Positions 8,541-16,816 of a stretch of 64,000 bases of DNA are shown piece by piece. A program made the translations under genes and the position numbers. This DNA comes from DATARH01 sp035534855 (GTDB taxonomy: Bacteria > Pseudomonadota > Alphaproteobacteria > ATCC43930 > CGMCC-115725): assembly GCA_035534855.1 (NCBI GenBank), contig DATLRD010000091.1, positions 30,323-94,322 of the forward strand. The letters are read 5' to 3'. The notes below the pieces were generated by a model, which saw nothing but the letters and a program-made list of their open reading frames with translations, did not search any database and was not told where the DNA came from. Positions within the stretch are counted from its first letter, which is position 1; each line of letters opens with the position of its first letter.

Positions 8541-9557
8541 TCACAGGTAAAGGTGCAGGCGCTCGCGATAATAGGCGAGGGAGCGGGCGAGCCCGTCGGC
8601 CAGCGCGACTTGCGGCTGCCAGCCGCAAAGCGCGCGGAACCTGCGATCGTCGGTGATGAAATCGCCGATGTCGATGCGCTTGCGCTCGGGCGGAAACTCG
8701 CGCTTCTCGCAGTGTCCACTGCCATTCGCCGCAACCAGCGCAGCGGCGATGTCGCTGAGGCTGTAGGGCGCGTCGCCGCCGACATTGAGCGCCAGCCCAG
8801 CGCTTTCCGGCGTCACGGCGGCGGCGAGGAACGCATCGGCGGCATCGTCGACATAGACCATATCGCGGCGCTGCTCGCCGCCCCACACCTCGAACGGCAT
8901 GCCTTCGAGCGCGAGGCGCAGCCAGATGCCGAGGAAATTCTGCCGCGCGTCCCTGATGCGCATCCCCGGCCCATAGACGTTGGTCAGGCGCAGCGCCCGG
9001 CTCTTGATGCCGTACACGTCGTGGTACAGCAGGTGATAGTTCTCGCCGGCGATCTTGTTGACACCGTTGACGTCGGCCGGGCGCAGCGGATGCGCCTCGT
9101 CGACCGGCAGATAGCGCGGCCGGCCGTAGATCTGCCGCGTGCCGGCATGGACGATGACGATGTCGGGCGCCACCGCGCGGCAAGTTTCGAGCAGGTGCAG
9201 CTGCGCGGTGCAGTTGACCGCGAGGTCGATGTCGGGTGCGGTCATCGAATCGAGGTGACTCGTCTGTGCCGCGAGGTTGAACAGATAGTTCTGCCCGGCG
9301 AGCAGGTGCCGCATCGCCTGCGTGTCGCACAGATCGGCGATGTTGACCCGCACCCGGTCGCCAAGATCGGCGATATTGGCAAAATTGGCGCCCGACTCGG
9401 GGATCATGCTGTCGACCAGCAGCACCTCGGCGCCCAGCGTGACGAGGCGCCGCGCCAGCGTCGAGCCAATCAGCCCGACCCCGCCGGTGATCGTCACCCG
9501 GGCGCCGCGAAACGCGGCAAAGCGCGCATCAATGCTGCCGTCCGCCACGCGCTGCAC
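8541..9557 (-). CDS. NAD-dependent epimerase/dehydratase (extended SDR)
   Basis: The 338-residue protein starts with the extended-SDR nucleotide loop TGGVGLIGS (residues 24-32). The active-site region reads HAGTRQIYGRP and then DVNGVNKIAGE, so the usual catalytic Tyr of YxxxK is Asn (Asn164) while Lys168 is kept. I recall SDRs with this GTRQxYG / NGxNK combination, so it is probably a subfamily trait rather than decay, but the chemistry may differ from that of classical epimerases. GTG 9557 is chosen because GGGGAG lies 4 bases upstream; an in-frame extension further upstream is unlikely. It is the first gene of a two-gene operon with the aminotransferase, behind a possible EcfG-type promoter. 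Confidence 0.84.
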   Translation of the reverse strand: MQRVADGSIDARFAAFRGARVTITGGVGLIGSTLARRLVTLGAEVLLVDSMIPESGANFANIADLGDRVRVNIADLCDTQAMRHLLAGQNYLFNLAAQTSHLDSMTAPDIDLAVNCTAQLHLLETCRAVAPDIVIVHAGTRQIYGRPRYLPVDEAHPLRPADVNGVNKIAGENYHLLYHDVYGIKSRALRLTNVYGPGMRIRDARQNFLGIWLRLALEGMPFEVWGGEQRRDMVYVDDAADAFLAAAVTPESAGLALNVGGDAPYSLSDIAAALVAANGSGHCEKREFPPERKRIDIGDFITDDRRFRALCGWQPQVALADGLARSLAYYRERLHLYL

Positions 9558-9866
9558 GGTGCTCCCCGCCGTTCCGCAACCGCCTGCCAACCGCCGTGAG
9601 GTTGATCGCAGGCGGTTCCTCAGATCCTCGCGCCGCCGGACGCAAGCGGTCTTGCCCGGGGCGGCGGTCGGGTACGACCAACAACGCTGAAAGTCGGATT
9701 CGGTTCCAAGAAATGAAAGCGAAATCGAGCAAAATTCATAGGGTCTGAGTTTAGCCCGCCCCGTGATCGTGCGTTTACCTCCAGCAGGATCGCGCATTCT
9801 GCGTGTGGAACGATTGCATTTTAATGGTGTTTGACCGAAATACGACCCGTCATGGTTGAGGGGATC
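9558..9866. other. Divergent intergenic region of the sugar island
   Basis: About 310 bases separate the SDR gene (minus) from the GT4 gene (plus). It is visibly richer in A and T than its surroundings. It contains the GGAAC-N16-CGTT element on the minus strand listed separately. On the plus strand a GGAAC near 9808 followed by GTTT at a similar distance is a much weaker match. No gene was seen. Confidence 0.45.
9683..9707 (-). promoter_or_regulatory. Candidate EcfG (general stress sigma factor) promoter
   Basis: On the minus strand the sequence reads GGAAC, then 16 bases, then CGTT. This matches the published alphaproteobacterial EcfG/RpoE2 consensus (GGAAC, 16-17 bases, CGTT) exactly. It would start a transcript about 115 bases upstream of the SDR gene and so drive the SDR-aminotransferase operon. 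The match is seen; function is inferred. Confidence 0.5.
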
Positions 9867-11063
9867 GTGGCGGACAATCCGATGGTCATAAGATCGCAGG
9901 CTCACGCGTCGGCCCCAGGCGACACCTCGCCTGACACCATTCGCGTTTTTGTTCTTTTGGCACGCGGCTTCGGTGCCCCGCAATGGCAGGCGCGATGGGA
10001 TCGCAGCGAGATCATCGGCCTCAATGAACGCCTGCCGTACGGATTTTCTCTGGCGCAAGAGGAGGGTTGCGTCGTCGAATATTCGGAAGACCGCCGCGAA
10101 AGCCCACTCGGCACCGCTTGCCGTCTCGGGGCCCGGCTGGTGCTGGGCTTTGATTTTATTCACGCCTGGCGTAACCGACGCGGGATTCTTGCTGCCGAGA
10201 TTGTCTGGACCGGCACCGAATCTCAGTATCTGGCCATTCTGCTGTTGCTGCGCTGGCATCGGGGACAAGACCGACCCAAACTGATCGCCCAGAGCGTTTG
10301 GCTCTTCGATGCGTGGCCGCGACTGTCGCCGCTAAAGCGGTGGCTCTATCGCAGGCTGATCGCCGATGCGGAAGTATTGACCGTTCATTCAACGGAAGGC
10401 TTGAGGGTCGCGCATGCGCTCTTCCCGCGCCAGCGCGCGGAGTTCATGCCCTTCGGTATCGGAGCTGCCGACATAATGTCGCCTCGCCGGCCGCGAGCAC
10501 ATTCTCCGGTGCGCGTATTATCTGCCGGCAACGATCGGCATCGCGATTGGGCAACCCTCGTTGCCGCGATCCGCGACTGGCCCGATGCCGAACTCCGCAT
10601 CGTTGCCCCGCGCCTTCCCGCTGGACTAGAGCTCGGTGCCAACGTTGCACTCGTTCATCCGACGACAAACGGCGAATACTTTGAGCTTTATCGCTGGGCC
10701 GATGTCATGGCGCTGGCACTAAGACCCAACTTGCACGGTTCCGGAATAACCGTGATCGAGGAGGCAACTATATTCGGCGTGCCGGTGGCGGTAACTGATG
10801 TTGGTGGCCTCCGCAGCTACTTCTCGGATCAAGAAGTGCGTTATGTGCAAGGCTCCGACCCTGGTGCCATGCGTGAGGCCATCGCAGCGATCGCCGCGGA
10901 CGAGACATCAGCACAGATGGTCGAACGGGCTCAACGCCGGATGATCGAAACCGGGCTGACATCGCGTGGCTTTGCTTCCCGGCATGTCGCGTTGTCCAGA
11001 GAACTGCTGGGACGAGAAAGCGGAAGCCGCTATTCGACCGGCGACGTTGCGCTTTCGATTTGA
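9867..11063 (+). CDS. Glycosyltransferase family 4
   Basis: This GT-B enzyme of about 398 residues has a C-terminal donor-binding domain with RVLSAGNDRHRDW, followed by HGSGITVIEEATIFGVPVAVTDVGG, which carries the E-x7-type acidic motif of GT4 transferases (EEATIFGVPVAV). No membrane segment is obvious, though an IL-rich helix occurs near residue 120. GTG 9867 is favoured by GAGG five bases upstream; ATG 9852 and TTG 9831 are also in frame. Its codon choice looks less GC-biased than that of its neighbours, a possible sign of separate acquisition. It ends 78 bp before the convergent hslR gene. Confidence 0.75.
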   Translation: MADNPMVIRSQAHASAPGDTSPDTIRVFVLLARGFGAPQWQARWDRSEIIGLNERLPYGFSLAQEEGCVVEYSEDRRESPLGTACRLGARLVLGFDFIHAWRNRRGILAAEIVWTGTESQYLAILLLLRWHRGQDRPKLIAQSVWLFDAWPRLSPLKRWLYRRLIADAEVLTVHSTEGLRVAHALFPRQRAEFMPFGIGAADIMSPRRPRAHSPVRVLSAGNDRHRDWATLVAAIRDWPDAELRIVAPRLPAGLELGANVALVHPTTNGEYFELYRWADVMALALRPNLHGSGITVIEEATIFGVPVAVTDVGGLRSYFSDQEVRYVQGSDPGAMREAIAAIAADETSAQMVERAQRRMIETGLTSRGFASRHVALSRELLGRESGSRYSTGDVALSI

Positions 11064-11102
11064 AATGCGAGATAGCCGGCCCCGAACCCCAGTCTGACCC
11101 GT

Positions 11103-11126
11103 GGGTCACGGCCTGCGCCGGGACCC
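11103..11126. repeat. Short palindromic intergenic repeat (second family, copy 1)
   Basis: An imperfect palindrome of GGGTCACGGC/GCGCCGGGACCC type lies between the convergent GT4 and hslR genes. A related palindrome occurs at 57231-57305, again between convergent genes. The position suits a REP-like dispersed element or bidirectional terminator. Here it also marks the right boundary of the sugar island. Confidence 0.45.
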
Positions 11127-11141
11127 AATTGCGCGCAGGGG

Positions 11142-11477
11142 TTATTCGAGCAGCGGTACCCAGTCCGGCATCGCGCGCGGTTCGCGCGTCGGCGGCTCGA
11201 TCTCTTCATAGAGCAGCCGCGCCTCGGACGCCGGGCCGCGGCGTTCGCCGAGACCGACGACGCGGAGCCGGCAGCGCGACTTGCCCACGGGCACGACGAG
11301 AAGGTCGCCGAGCCGGACCGGGTGGCTCGGCTTCCTGATCTTGGTGCCGTTGACCGACACTGTGCCGCCGTTGCACAGGCGGGCAGCGAGCGAGCGGCTT
11401 TTGGCGAAGCGGGCAAACCACAGCCACTGGTCGAGGCGCCGGATTGTGGGCGAGGCTGTATCGACGGACGCGCTCAA
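11142..11477 (-). CDS. hslR: S4-domain RNA-binding protein, Hsp15/HslR-like
   Basis: The 111-residue protein begins with RRLDQWLWFARFAKSRSLAARL and then GGTVSVNGTKIRKPSHPVRLGD, the hallmark of Hsp15. The S4 domain binds RNA; Hsp15 rescues stalled 50S subunits carrying nascent chains. TTG 11477 overlaps the TGA of the helicase gene, which implies translational coupling, though no clear ribosome binding site is present. In alphaproteobacteria this gene usually sits between the helicase and fdxA; here the sugar island separates it from fdxA. Confidence 0.88.
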   Translation of the reverse strand: MSASVDTASPTIRRLDQWLWFARFAKSRSLAARLCNGGTVSVNGTKIRKPSHPVRLGDLLVVPVGKSRCRLRVVGLGERRGPASEARLLYEEIEPPTREPRAMPDWVPLLE

Positions 11478-13963
11478 GCGAATTTCAGCTTCGCTAGCTT
11501 GGCGAATGGATTGCCCTCGGCGGCGGCGCGCGGCCTCGCGGCCTGGTGCAGCGGCCGGCGGCGCGGCGGGCCGACGACCATCGCCGCGTCCGACCCGGCG
11601 ACGACGCGATACCCGAGCCCGGCGAGCAGCCGGGGCATGTCGGCCGGCGCGACGCCGACAATCGCCGCCAGCTCGGCGTCGATCGCGAAGCGCCCGGCCT
11701 TGGCACGCGACCACGCTGCGGCGACCAGGCGCTCGAGCCGGTCCGCCCGCACTGCAAACCCGCCGAAGACCCGTCGGCCGATCGCCGGGTAGAACGATTC
11801 GGGCAGCGCGGGGTCGACCGGCCACGCCTTGCCGTGCTGGCGCGCCCCGGGCAGGCGCGGCACCGCGGTGCCCTGTCGCACCGCCCACAGCAACGCGCGG
11901 AACCGCACCGCCTCGATCCCCAGCAGCGGCTCCAGATAGACGCTCTCGCGCCCGAACCTGAACCCGAGCCGGGCGAGCACCCGGCGCGTCGGCGGGTCGA
12001 GCGCGCGCACCTGCGGCGCCACCTCGCCGGCCGCGGCCAGCCCGAGCGTATCGACCAGCTGAAAGGCGAGGCCGCGGGCGACCCCGTCGAGCGGCGCCTG
12101 CTGCAATGCAAAGAGCGGCGCGAGGCGGCGCTCGGTCTCGTCCTTGACGAACCGCGCAAGACGCTGGCGCACCCGCTCGCGCGGCTCGCCTTCGAGGAAA
12201 TTGCCCGACGCCACCTCGACTTTCGGGGCCAGCATCGTGTCGCCGGCGGCGAGGCGCGCGACCGGCGCGCCGTGCCACAGCAGCACACCCGCCGGGTCGA
12301 TTTGAAACGCGTCGTCGCCATCGGCCGCCAGCCGCCGCGCACGGCGCGCGATCTCGTCGCGCAGCACGCGGTTGGCCGCGGTCAGCAGCGTGCGCAACGC
12401 CGCCTCTTCGACCGCGTCCGGGACAAAACGGAACCCGTGGAGACGGCCCACGGGCGCGCCCTCGACCCGCACCTCGCCGTCGCCCGCAACCGAGGCGAGC
12501 AGATCGGAATCGCCGGCCAGCCGGCGCACCAGAAAGGCCGAACGGCGGTCGACGAAACGCTGGGTGATGCTGTCGTGCAGCGCGTCGGACAGCCGGTCTT
12601 CGATGCCGCGCGCCCGCTCCTGCCAATCCTGCGCGCCGTCCACCCAATCGGGGCGATGAGTGATGTAGGTCCAAGTGCGGATATGCGCGATGCGCGCCAT
12701 CAGCGTGTCGATGTCGCCGTCGACCCGGTCGAGCTGCGCCATCTGCACGCCGACCCAAGCGGGCGGCAGCCGCCCGGCCGGCCCGGCGAGATGGCTGAAG
12801 CACTGCCCGAGAAACCGGGCATGGCTGTCGCTCATCACCTTGCGGAAATCGGGGATCTGGCACACCTCCCACAACAGCCGCACCGCGCCGGGATTGGCCG
12901 CCAGCGCGGCGATCTCGGCATTGCGCGCGAGCTGTTGTAGGGCGCGATGGTCGTCGGCGTCGCGGGTCTGCACCAGAAACGGCTGCGGCGGGCGCTCGTC
13001 GAGGCTGTTGAGCAACGCTGCCAACGACCGAAATTTGAGGTTGGGGTTGCGCCACGACAGCCGAGTCAGCGGCTCGAAGCGGTGCTCCTCGACCGCGGCG
13101 ACGATACCCGGGTCGAGCTCGCGCTCGTCGGCGGTGGTGCCGAACGTGCCGTCGGCCATGTGGCGCCCGGCACGGCCGGCGATCTGGGCGATCTCGGCCG
13201 GGGTCAGGCGGCGCGGAAAGCGGCCATCAAACTTGGCGAGCCGGGCGAACGCGACATGGTCGAGATCCATGTTGAGGCCCATGCCGATCGCGTCGGTGGC
13301 GACCAGGTAATCAACCTCGCCGGCCTGGAACATGCCGACCTGCGCGTTGCGCGCGCGCGGGCTGAGCGCGCCCAGCACGACCGCGGTGCCGCCGCGCTGG
13401 CGGCGCACCAGCTCGGCCAGCGAAAATACGTCGGCCACGGCAAACGCGACGACGGCGCTGCGCGGCGCCAGCCGCGTCACCTTTTTGTGGCCGGCATAGC
13501 TGAGCGTCGACAGGCGCGGCCGGCCGACATACTCGGCCTCGGGCACCAGGCGCCGGATCAGCGGGCGGATCGTGTCGGCACCGAGAAACATCGTCTCGAC
13601 CAGCCCGCGCGCGTGCAGCAGGCGGGCGGTAAAGACATGGCCGCGCTCGGGATCGGCGCAGAGTTGAATCTCGTCTACCGCGAGAAAATCAACCGGGCGG
13701 TCGAGCGGCATCGATTCGGTGGTGCAGACAAAATAGGACGGGTTGGGCGGCAGGATCTTTTCCTCGCCCGTGATCAGCGCCACCGCTCGCGCGCCGCGCT
13801 GCTTGACGACGCGGTCGTAGTTTTCGCGGGCCAACAGCCGCAGCGGAAAGCCGATCATCCCGCTTTGATGATCGAGCATCCGCTCGATCGCGAAATGGGT
13901 CTTGCCGGTATTGGTCGGCCCGAGGACCGCGACGAGGCGCGACCGGCCGCGAAACATGCCCAT
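11474..13963 (-). CDS. Suv3-like DExH-box RNA helicase
   Basis: The protein of about 829 residues has Walker A GPTNTGKT (residues 15-22), Walker B DEIQ (97-100), and motif VI QIAGRAGR (260-267), which places it with the Suv3/Ski2-like SF2 helicases. The remaining two thirds contains the long helical region seen in alphaproteobacterial homologues. A role in RNA turnover is inferred from mitochondrial Suv3. ATG 13963 is chosen because homologues begin close to the Walker A strand; a TTG at 14002 would add 13 residues. Transcription continues into hslR with overlapping stop and start codons. Confidence 0.9.
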   Translation of the reverse strand: MGMFRGRSRLVAVLGPTNTGKTHFAIERMLDHQSGMIGFPLRLLARENYDRVVKQRGARAVALITGEEKILPPNPSYFVCTTESMPLDRPVDFLAVDEIQLCADPERGHVFTARLLHARGLVETMFLGADTIRPLIRRLVPEAEYVGRPRLSTLSYAGHKKVTRLAPRSAVVAFAVADVFSLAELVRRQRGGTAVVLGALSPRARNAQVGMFQAGEVDYLVATDAIGMGLNMDLDHVAFARLAKFDGRFPRRLTPAEIAQIAGRAGRHMADGTFGTTADERELDPGIVAAVEEHRFEPLTRLSWRNPNLKFRSLAALLNSLDERPPQPFLVQTRDADDHRALQQLARNAEIAALAANPGAVRLLWEVCQIPDFRKVMSDSHARFLGQCFSHLAGPAGRLPPAWVGVQMAQLDRVDGDIDTLMARIAHIRTWTYITHRPDWVDGAQDWQERARGIEDRLSDALHDSITQRFVDRRSAFLVRRLAGDSDLLASVAGDGEVRVEGAPVGRLHGFRFVPDAVEEAALRTLLTAANRVLRDEIARRARRLAADGDDAFQIDPAGVLLWHGAPVARLAAGDTMLAPKVEVASGNFLEGEPRERVRQRLARFVKDETERRLAPLFALQQAPLDGVARGLAFQLVDTLGLAAAGEVAPQVRALDPPTRRVLARLGFRFGRESVYLEPLLGIEAVRFRALLWAVRQGTAVPRLPGARQHGKAWPVDPALPESFYPAIGRRVFGGFAVRADRLERLVAAAWSRAKAGRFAIDAELAAIVGVAPADMPRLLAGLGYRVVAGSDAAMVVGPPRRRPLHQAARPRAAAEGNPFAKLAKLKFA

Positions 13964-14113
13964 GCCGCAAAGGTGCGGTTCCGGGGCCGGCGGGGCAAGC
14001 AAAAATCGGCACCGGGCGCCATGCCTCGCGCATCCGCCGGCCGACGATTAAACCTTCCTTATCCTTCTCCCGATAAACCGTCCCCATGATCAGTCATACG
14101 GGCGGCGATTAAC

Positions 14114-15025
14114 GTGTGGGCCCAGGGCGAATCCTCTCTTTTGAACAATTATTGCATCCAGCTCGGTTCGCTGCTCGAGCGGCGGCACACCGAGCGGGCG
14201 CTGATAACCGCCAAGCGGCAGGCCGAACGCGCCGCCGAACTGGCCGAGGCGGCGATGCGCCAGGCGCAAGAGGCGGACCGGGCGAAGACCAAATTCCTCG
14301 CCAACATGACCCACGAATTGCGCACGCCGCTCAATGCGATCATCGGGTTTTCCGAGCTGATCGAGAACAGCCCGAACCAGGCGCAAGAGCATCCCGCCTA
14401 TGCCGGCTATATCCACACCTCAGGAACCCACCTGCTCAGCATCCTGAACGGAGTTCTCGACCTTGCGCGCATCGAGGCGGGCCGGCTGGTGCTCGAGCAA
14501 CAGATCGTCTCGCTCGCAGAGCTGGCGCATTCCGCAATCGGCGCGGTGAATACGACGGCTGCGGCGAAGTCGATCACGATCGTCCACACCGCCTCAGACC
14601 GGCATATCGTGTGGCTTGACCCGGCCAAGATGAAGCGGGTGCTGGTCAACCTTTTGTTGAACGCCATCAAGTTCAGCCCCGAAGGCAGCACGGTCGACCT
14701 GTTCTGCGAGATCGGCGCTGCCGGCAACCCGATCATCGCGGTGCGCGACCGCGGCTGCGGCATTCCGCCGGAATATCTCGAGCGTGTGCTGGAACCATTC
14801 GGCCAGGTCGAGGACCATCTGACCCGCGAATCCGACGGGGTCGGGCTCGGCCTGCCGATCGCCCGCGCGCTCGTCGTGCTGCACGGCGGCGAGATCCACC
14901 TCGCCAGCGAAGTGGGGGCGGGAACGACGGTCAGCATCTATCTGCCGGCCGACTGCGTGCGGCCGGCCGAAGAGGCCTTGGCGGAGAACCGCGCCGTGTA
15001 CGGGGCGCCGATAACGGGACGGTAG
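14114..15025 (+). CDS. Soluble sensor histidine kinase without a recognisable sensor domain
   Basis: The 303-residue kinase has a short coiled-coil-like lead (residues 25-58), a HisKA domain with the phosphorylated histidine in FLANMTHELRTPLN (His67), and a HATPase domain with N-box VLVNLLLNAIKFSPEG, G1 RDRGCGIP and G2 GVGLGLPIA. There is no membrane helix, PAS, GAF or receiver domain, so the input is unknown and probably comes from a partner protein. No response regulator gene is adjacent. GTG 14114 is the first usable start and lacks a clear ribosome binding site. The HerA-like ATPase starts only 4 bases after its stop, so the two are cotranscribed. Confidence 0.87.
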   Translation: MWAQGESSLLNNYCIQLGSLLERRHTERALITAKRQAERAAELAEAAMRQAQEADRAKTKFLANMTHELRTPLNAIIGFSELIENSPNQAQEHPAYAGYIHTSGTHLLSILNGVLDLARIEAGRLVLEQQIVSLAELAHSAIGAVNTTAAAKSITIVHTASDRHIVWLDPAKMKRVLVNLLLNAIKFSPEGSTVDLFCEIGAAGNPIIAVRDRGCGIPPEYLERVLEPFGQVEDHLTRESDGVGLGLPIARALVVLHGGEIHLASEVGAGTTVSIYLPADCVRPAEEALAENRAVYGAPITGR

Positions 15026-15029
15026 GAAC

Positions 15030-16646
15030 ATGGAAGTCGCTGATTTGCAGATGCAATCCAGTACGGGGATCGGTCGGGTCGTCGCGGTTTCGGCCGCCCA
15101 GGTCATCGCGCTCCTGCAGTCGCGCAGCAGCAATGGCGCCGTGTTGCCGGCGGTGGCGCTCGAAATGGGCGGGCTGGTCAAGATCCGCACACGCGCTTCG
15201 ACGGTTTACGGCATGGTCAGCGGGCTGCGCGTGCCGCTGCCGTCGCTCGGCTCGTTCGAGAACGATTTGAAGATCGTGGAGATCGAGCTGCTCGGTGAAA
15301 AAACCGACGGCACAGAACGGTTTCGCCGCGGCGTGTCGATCTTTCCGGCGCTCGAAGACCCGGTCGATCTGGCTTCCCGCCATGACATTGCCGAGGTCTA
15401 CGCCCCGCCGCAGGTGACGACGACCCCGGTCGGCACGATCCACCAGGATGCGACGGTGACCGCCTACCTGTTGGTCGACGACCTGCTCGGCAAGCATTTC
15501 AGCGTCGTCGGCACCACCGGCTCGGGCAAATCCTGCGCCGTTGCGACGATCCTGCGCGCGGTTATTTCGCGCATGCCCAATGCGCACGTGCTGTTGATCG
15601 ACCCGCACAATGAATATTCGAGCGCGTTCGGCTCGCAGGCGATCGTACTGAGCCCGAGCGACGGACTGCATCTGCCGTATTGGTTATTCAACTTCGAGGA
15701 GCTGGCCGAGCTGGTGCTCGGCCGCAGCCACGACATCGAGCAGGTCAAGGTGCTGAGCGATGCGGTGCTCGCCGCCAAGCAGGCCCATTTCGCCAAATCC
15801 GGGCTCGACAAGCATGGCAACGTCGACACGCCGGTGCCGTATCGCATGTCCGACGTACAGCGCTTCCTCGACACTGCGATGGGCGCGCTGAACCGCGGCG
15901 AAAGCGTCGCCGCCTATCAGGCCGTCAAGGCGCGGATCGTGTCGCTGCAGACCGACTCGCGGTTCAGCTTTGTGTTCGGCGCCAGCCTCAGCCTGCGCGA
16001 CGACATGTCGGACGTGCTGTCGCAGCTGTTCCGCATTCCGGTCAGGGGCCAGCCGGTGACGATCATCGACATCTCGGGCGTGCCCTCTGAGGTGCTCAAT
16101 GTCGTAATCTCGGTGATCTGCCGCCTGACCTTTGACTTTGCCCTGTGGAGCGAAACCCCGACCCCGATCACGATCGTCTGCGAAGAGGCGCACCGCTATG
16201 CGCCGCGCGACCGCGAGATGGGCTTCGAGCCGGCCAAGCGGGCGCTGTCGCGCATCGCCAAGGAAGGCCGCAAATACGGTGTGTCGCTGTGCGTCGTCAG
16301 CCAGCGCCCGACCGATCTGGCGCCGGGCCTTTTGTCGGAGTGCAACACGCTGTTCGCGCTGCGTATGAGCAACCAGGAAGACCAGGCTATCGTGCGCGGC
16401 GCGCTGCCCGAAGCCTCGCACGGGCTGATGGATTTCCTGCCGGCGCTGCGCAACGGCGAGGCGATCGCGGTCGGCGAAGGCGTGTCGATGCCGATGCGCA
16501 TCTGCTTTACCCCGCTGCCCGAGAAGAACCAGCCGCGCAGCGCCAACGCGTCGTTCGCGGCGGCATGGTCACGGGACGTCGCGGACCGCTCGGCGATATC
16601 CGCGACGATCGACCGCTGGCGCCGCGGCGTGCGCGACGCTGCGTAA
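15030..16646 (+). CDS. HerA-like ATP-binding protein (FtsK/HerA superfamily, DUF87)
   Basis: The 538-residue protein has an N-terminal HAS-barrel-like region (residues 1-125) and a RecA-type ATPase with Walker A GTTGSGKS (161-168), DPHNEY after strand 2, Walker B-like ITIVCEEAHRYAP, and VVSQRPTDLAPG. This is the HerA signature. HerA hexamers translocate DNA, usually with the nuclease NurA or with defence effectors. No nuclease gene is adjacent; its operon partner is a histidine kinase. The ATG at 15030 has a GGTAGG upstream. The next gene, htpG, lies 170 bp away. Confidence 0.88.
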   Translation: MEVADLQMQSSTGIGRVVAVSAAQVIALLQSRSSNGAVLPAVALEMGGLVKIRTRASTVYGMVSGLRVPLPSLGSFENDLKIVEIELLGEKTDGTERFRRGVSIFPALEDPVDLASRHDIAEVYAPPQVTTTPVGTIHQDATVTAYLLVDDLLGKHFSVVGTTGSGKSCAVATILRAVISRMPNAHVLLIDPHNEYSSAFGSQAIVLSPSDGLHLPYWLFNFEELAELVLGRSHDIEQVKVLSDAVLAAKQAHFAKSGLDKHGNVDTPVPYRMSDVQRFLDTAMGALNRGESVAAYQAVKARIVSLQTDSRFSFVFGASLSLRDDMSDVLSQLFRIPVRGQPVTIIDISGVPSEVLNVVISVICRLTFDFALWSETPTPITIVCEEAHRYAPRDREMGFEPAKRALSRIAKEGRKYGVSLCVVSQRPTDLAPGLLSECNTLFALRMSNQEDQAIVRGALPEASHGLMDFLPALRNGEAIAVGEGVSMPMRICFTPLPEKNQPRSANASFAAAWSRDVADRSAISATIDRWRRGVRDAA

Positions 16647-16816
16647 GCACGGCGCCGTTTCGGGCAGTCATCGGCTCACGGAGCCTGTTCCCGGCTTTCG
16701 GGTTTCGGGGCGCGCCGCTCCCGGAACACCGGGGGCACGCGGCCCGCAAACCCTTGCGGGAAGCGGATACGAGTCACATATCTCGCGGCGTTCCCCGCCA
16801 CTGATGTGCCGTAACA

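Noticed and set aside
16753..16783. RpoH promoter before htpG
   Set aside because: CTTG is present but the -10 region CACATAT at this spacing is a poor match, so it is mentioned only in the htpG entry.
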